Shown here in pieces: positions 58,746-64,000 of a stretch of DNA of 64,000 nucleotides. Origin of the DNA: Sipunculus nudus. Taxonomy: Eukaryota; Annelida; Sipuncula; Golfingiida; Sipunculidae. The stretch is taken from the NCBI GenBank assembly GCA_026874595.1, contig CM049311.1, positions 58,969,953-59,033,952 of the forward strand, in the 5' to 3' direction. Under the pieces are notes generated by a model. The model ran no database searches, was not told the DNA's origin, and saw only the letters and a list, made by a program, of their open reading frames with translations. Within the stretch, counting starts at the first letter, position 1, and each line of letters opens with the position of its first letter. Both the position numbers and the translations under genes were made by a program.

Positions 58746-61497
58746 CAACTTAAGTTTGATATGCATTATTTAGATACTTTTGGTCATGCTTACTCTTCTT
58801 TGATTACAACTGAATAGTATAAATCTAATTATCTTGGGATACAGTGTCTTCCCAGTAGTTGTTAATAAATAAAGCTTTTATAGTCCAAAACATAAATAAT
58901 TTTGAATAAATCTTGAATGCATAATTTTGTCTGCAGAATAATCAACAAAGCTAATTGAGTGAGTTTTGACGTAATGAAACTTCCCAGTACGATAATAATA
59001 CGTGGAAGTAGTCTCAGTATAATGCCATCTGTTTAAATCACCAGAAACATCAGTGTTAGTTAGGGTACTTTGTAGACCATATGATACATTTACTTATAAA
59101 TGTCACATCTGCACCACATTTAGTTTTAACCATGCTGATCCCAGGAAGTTTCATTACAGGGACTTGATAAACCTTGTTATCATTTATTTACTTCCAGTAG
59201 CTGTAGTAACAGACAAGATAACCCCTTCATGCATGTCTTTTTTCAGTTGTGTTTGATTATAGTAAACTTCAAATTAAACTGATTAATTATTTTCTGGCCA
59301 CAGTCAGAGATACTCAGATTTGACATATAATGTTGTCCCTGTTATTTACTATGAGCATGAGGTACTCCATTTGTAATAAGACATAACATTGATAATTTCT
59401 TCTGTAGCATTTAAACTTATTGAATTGTACTTTGACCTTTAAACAATTAGTCTCACCATTTGAAGACACTGAAAAAATGTCTTCTAACTGTACAAAGTTT
59501 GCAAATTGAAATATCAGTATTATTTTGAAAATAAAAAAGCATTTACTGTTGTTGTAGTGACCATGAATTGTAATAAAGGCCTTAAGGTCAAAACACACTG
59601 CAGTGAGTGGCAAGCGGTCGGCAAAGTGTAAAAAATCACTTTGCTGTATTTGACTTATGACAAAACACACTGATGTGGGTGGCCATGGGGCGAGTTTCCT
59701 TGATCGCTCTTGGAGCAATTTTTGCCACACACATGCCGCTTGAGTATTTCTTGTAAATATGTATTGTGTCTGTTGAAAATCTAGGAAAATATATTTAATT
59801 TACACCTTTTTTTATGTATACTTCAATATTTAAGTAATGTAACGTTTATAACAACTTTATATTGGCATTTGCATATTTATATATAATTCTATTCTTTATA
59901 TGTAAGTAACATATATATATATATATATTCACATAGATACATATTGTTATATATATTAAATCATATATTAATGTTCCAAGTAAAATCATGATTGTTTAAT
60001 GAAATTTAAGCTAAACAGGGGTATATTTCTCAGACAAACATAAAATGCCACTAAAGTTCTTGGTATTCCACAGTGATTCCACAAAATTTCCTATGTGCCG
60101 GCCGCCCGCCCGAGTCTGTTTTAAAAATGCTGTGTTCCTGCCACATGGAGGCTTGCCGCGCACTTACAGCCTGCGCCAGGCCCTGAATGGTCTTTTCAAC
60201 TTTTTCAGACTTATCATTATCACCGATTTATCTTCAGAATGCATTGATACATGAAAGGAAATAAATTACGTCAATTATATTTATTACAGTATTTGTAATA
60301 TCTGTAAATATATGTAAATGACTGGCTACAGCTAGAGGCCTGTGGTTAAGCTTGGTGAAACAATTTTCATTGAATGAATTGAAACTGCATTGATTATCAT
60401 TGTAGATTTTATCAAGAAAACATTCTGTACGTTGTAGTTGCAGTAAGCTTTAACGGTACTACATGTTGTAGTCCGCAGTGGTAAGATCACATAGAAACCA
60501 GAAATTTGACCTCTAAATATGAAACATGCCACAAAACATGTTTAACATTCAAATATAAAAGGAAACTAAAACCATGTGATGTAGAAAATGATTATATAGA
60601 TAATTTGTTACAGGCAGCCTGCATCTTTCACAGGTTATTACAATATTTACTGCTAATTATGTGCAAACTGCCCCATATCTATGTGTATAAATATATCACA
60701 CCATATAACTGATGATTTATTTCCCTTAATGATGACACATAAAAAACATGCCATTTAAACTCATTTTTTATGGTTATTTTGGCATTATCTTCTTTATTGT
60801 AACCAGCTTTTACTTTTTTTTGCCTGTTTGCATTAGTTTAACTTGTATTCTTGTAATCTGCAAATAACCGACTGGCATGATGAAAATACTAAATATGGTA
60901 TACTTTGTACATATTTTCTATAAGCATTTTGTTTAACCATTTAAATACATCTAATTGGTTTAAATAATAACTAAAGATATAATCTCTCATATTTGTTGCC
61001 AATCACAACTGGCATGACCAATCACAAAAAAAATCTCAAAACTGCACCTGAATGCTCTGTTTTATCTTTGGCCTATTTTAAACTTGATTTTCTTATATTT
61101 TATATTCAATTTGTAGCTGTCAGTCTCGAGGCAACATTTTATAGGATATCAAGAAGAAAGTCGGGCCGTGGGGCAGGTTCTTCAATAAAGTCACGTTTAA
61201 AGCCCTAATAAACCTGACCCTTCATCTTTGTGCATCAGATACAACACTGATACTGACAGTTTAAAAACCTTATCGCTCTGAGAGTTTGAGGGCAGACAAA
61301 TTAATATTGGCCTTGGCATCAATTTCAAAAAGGTTCTTGGCTGAATGGAGTCATTGTTTTGTGTCTTTGGCTGATGCAGGCGTTCCCTCCTCCGTGTCAG
61401 TCATTGGTAATGAATCGGTTATCCTCCGGGCCGGTTATTGATTCCACCAGAAGAGGAGGAGGCCACAAAAGATGCTTTTGCAGTTAATGCTGATATA
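58746..61497. other. non-coding, nothing certain
   Basis: A GC-rich patch GCCGGCCGCCCGCCCGAG lies near 60098-60115 inside a 69-codon frame with no support. A repeat-like block with AAAACACACTG twice lies near 59589 and 59662. The 138-codon minus frame at 59314-59730 is AT-rich and motif-free. An AT dinucleotide run lies at 59910-59930. Confidence 0.45.
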
Positions 61498-61674
61498 CAG
61501 TAAAACCTCAACTAAAGACCACCTCTCTTAAGAGACCACCTCAAAATAACAACCACTTGTTAATAGTCCCAATTCTTGTTTGCTCTTTATATAAGACCTC
61601 ACCAAGACCACCACCTAGAAAATGTGTCTACTTATCGAGGTCCTGGTGGTGTACATAATTTTGAGGTTTTACTG
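61498..61674. mobile_element. 177-bp MITE, CAGTAAAACCTC family (copy 2)
   Basis: The ends CAGTAAAACCTCA and TGAGGTTTTACTG form a perfect 13-bp inverted repeat flanked on both sides by TA. The interior matches the copy at 43833: GACCACCTC, CAACCACTTGTTAATAGTCC, TCTTTATATAAGACC and the GGTGGTGTACATAATTTTGA end. It is the best-preserved copy in the window. Confidence 0.85.
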
Positions 61675-62390
61675 TATATACTTGAAGAACCTGTGTAAAA
61701 CGATATTGAGGTAATTGACCTTAATTAGAATAAGTGATGACAAAGTCAAAGGTATCTTTAAATCATGTCTCAATGTTAGGAGGGGAAATTGTTTCAGTTT
61801 TGCCTAGTTCCAAAAATTTTGTCCGTCCTTAGTCTTATATGACCATTGGATACTAGGTCTTATTTTAAACAGTTGTCAGCTGTTGTACACATCCCAGACA
61901 CAGGGTGTATGACGTGAAGTAGCCTGTTACACATGTTATCAATACAGATTTCTTTCATGTGTGCTGTGGGTCAATGTGATTGCCATCTGCATTATGACTG
62001 GCTCCTATTTCTGTCTCAGCGGCATCAATATTTAAGTGTATATTATAATTGTGACCATCTGGCGTTGGTTGTCTCAGTACAGATCATTAGGATATTGTAT
62101 TGATTTTGTGTACTGAGATTTTGTGTGATCATCTTTTACAATTCATTATCTAATTTGAGTTGTATGACGTGTGGGCCTAAAATATTTGTAATCAGTATCA
62201 TTCCTATCAAGTCGTTATGAGCTATGGGAACAAAGAACGTCTTCTTCCATTATATTCTCTATCATTTAGTCTGGCCCTCATTGGAGAAATTTTGTTCGAT
62301 TTAAATCCCTTATTCTGCTGGTTGGATTATGACAGATTTTGGTATTTTTTATTAGATTTATTTTTGGTGGAGTTTACCACCTCCATTTTT
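61675..62390. other. non-coding, nothing recognised
   Basis: AT-rich unique sequence. The 68-codon frame at 62217-62423 runs into the repeat below. Confidence 0.5.
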
Positions 62391-62700
62391 AGCTCAGCTG
62401 ACTATAAGTCATCTGAGCTATAGTGGTGGTCCTTTGTCCGTCGTCCGTCCGGCCGTCAGTCCGTTAACAGGGCATGTTTTAAAACCGTTGGACCTACGAA
62501 TCCAAAATTCTGCATACCAATAGATGTCCCCAAAATCTCCTACCATACCGAAAATTGGGTCATTAGGACTTCGTTCCTCCGAGATATTAAGGAAAAACCT
62601 CCGTTTTCCATAAAAAAAGCCATTGTTACACTTCAAAGCTGCCTAATATCAAAACCACTGATCTGTTTTTGATCATATTTAGTATTCATATTTTTCCATA
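62391..62700 (+). mobile_element. dispersed repeat with foldback head
   Basis: The head is a hairpin at 62391-62419: AGCTCAGCTGACT, loop ATA, AGTCATCTGAGCT, with 12 of 13 positions paired. GTCCGTCGTCCGTCCGGCCG and the GGACCTACGAATCCAAAATT tract follow, then a decayed tail that runs into a CT microsatellite. A foldback head followed by GTCCGTC repeats resembles repeats widespread in mollusc genomes, as far as I recall. Confidence 0.6.
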
Positions 62701-62704
62701 CATT

Positions 62705-62707
62705 TTC

Positions 62708-62750
<43 letters not shown>

Positions 62751-62760
62751 GGCAGTCCAG

Positions 62761-62820
<60 letters not shown>

Positions 62821-62844
62821 CTTTTTCTCTTTCTCTCTCCATCT

Positions 62845-62890
<46 letters not shown>
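62705..62890. repeat. compound CT microsatellite
   Basis: Three long CT runs separated by GGCAGTCCAG and CTGCTTTTTC, about 185 bp. It gives Ser/Leu frames on the plus strand and Arg/Glu frames on the minus strand (62633-62958), which are not genes. Confidence 0.95.
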
Positions 62891-62893
<3 letters not shown>

Positions 62894-64000
62894 ACCCTTA
62901 TTGCCTCCCTTCCTCCCTCCATCCCATTCTGTTGACAGGTACTATAAACTAGATACATTAGCTATAAATGTTGATGCAATTTAGAAATGTGAATCAACTG
63001 AAATATTCACAATCACATGTATGTTATACTGTTAATTTATAGTAATATTCGTAAACCTGGATAAAAATTATATAATGAAAAAAAGAAATAAACGCAAATA
63101 TTGTTAATTTTTTATTGGCTCAGTAGAATGGGGAAAAAAATGGTTTGCTTTGTTTCTCCATCTTTCTGCCTGTTTAAAATATTTAATGTTCATGAATAAT
63201 TTTTTTTTTTTTATAAGCACTGTTGAATTAAATTTCATATCCTGTATGTATATGCAAGGGTGTTGTAACTCTCACCATCCCCTTCTTCATCCCACTGAGG
63301 CTTTGCTCCTTGGCACTGTGAACAATAGTTCTATGGCTATTGCATAAAATTTAATAATTAAAGAAAATATCTACAGAGAGACAGAGGCGTTGTAACTCTG
63401 ATCATAACACAACACCCCCCCCCCCCCCCATCAAGTCATTGCACCTGTGGAGTGGGGACGTTATGGCAACTGTATACACATCATAAAATTGATAAAAAAG
63501 GTTTACCAAATAAATTGGATCTCATCAGACAAATGTGTAAACTGTTGAACTGTCAACAGCTTATAAAAAATGTAACCAATGGAAAGGCATGGTCAGATCT
63601 CAAATATTATTTGCAACATTTTCTTCAATCATATAAACCAACCATGGCCCAAATTACCTCTTCCTCTCAAAAATTATCTACATTTCATCATATTTTTAAT
63701 ATTTTAACCTTCTAGGTGGTTCAGTACTGTTGACCATTTGTCCATAGGTACCTATGTACATGCCAGAAGTTATGTCAATATTGTGTAATATGTATACGTG
63801 ACGGTCATCAAAATAATGTACCTTGTAAAGACCGATTTTGTCAAGATATCATGTCATACAGTCACAAATTCATAAATCCCCTCATCAGCATAGTTAATCA
63901 TAAACTTGTATCTGTCAAATTGAAATCTTGCAGTTTTTCCATACACTATAGATCCTTCAACAAATAGCCTTATCATCATTATACCACTGCTTAGTATACT
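62891..64000. other. non-coding, AT-rich end of window
   Basis: A poly-C run of 15 lies at 63415-63429. An 87-codon frame at 63452-63715 (residues such as LPNKLDLIRQMCKLLNCQ) has no splice or domain support. Nothing else is recognised. Confidence 0.5.

Noticed and set aside
59314-59730. 138-codon minus frame as a gene
   Set aside because: Phe/Ile/Lys-rich chance composition, part of it over a repeat-like block with AAAACACACTG words. No splice context.
62633-62958. Arg/Glu-rich and Ser/Leu-rich frames
   Set aside because: Direct translation of a CT microsatellite.

Overview
The window reads as non-coding DNA from a large, AT-rich animal genome, most likely a mollusc (bivalve or gastropod). 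No open reading frame outside tandem repeats exceeds about 140 codons. There are no bacterial operons, Shine-Dalgarno sites, rRNA genes or intact tRNA genes. The few coding-like pieces end at splice donors or begin at splice acceptors. Dispersed miniature inverted-repeat elements, tRNA-derived SINE fragments, minisatellites, TGTC/TTTG and CT microsatellites, and AGGTCA-bearing repeats fit published descriptions of molluscan genomes, but the species is an inference.

Layout. 0-7 kb: degenerate repeats, a 26-bp pyrimidine-rich minisatellite (1.46-2.36 kb), a 22-bp minisatellite (2.66-2.83 kb), then quiet flanking DNA. 7.05-7.13 kb: the best plus-strand coding feature, a first coding exon of 28 codons with an upstream in-frame stop, a good Kozak context and a GT donor. 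Most of what follows could be its intron. 7.7-12 kb: SINE, hairpin and MITE copies. 12.1-19.4 kb: a composite repeat of about 7.3 kb, bounded by inverted TGCTTGCCGGA-type ends and built from recurring modules. These are a foldback end, TGTC microsatellite, AGGTCA direct repeats, GTTACCATGGTTAC palindromes, TCTCGT-CAA-ACGAGA palindromes, and 13 same-strand copies of a motif close to the CTCF core consensus. 19.4-35.5 kb: quiet DNA with a decayed 306-bp repeat and a 17/34-bp minisatellite (28.5-29.3 kb). 35.55-35.77 kb: a convincing 3'-terminal coding exon on the minus strand. 36-64 kb: mostly featureless DNA with further MITEs, minisatellites, CT tracts and a few weak exon candidates (47.82, 52.91, 54.11 kb).

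How it fits together. The simplest reading is one plus-strand gene starting at 7.05 kb with a very long first intron, and a minus-strand gene ending at 35.55 kb nested in or overlapping it. I recognise neither protein. The observation I would follow first is the 12-19 kb array, where three differently sized repeat families carry the same CTCF-like core in one orientation, interleaved with nuclear-receptor-type half-site arrays.
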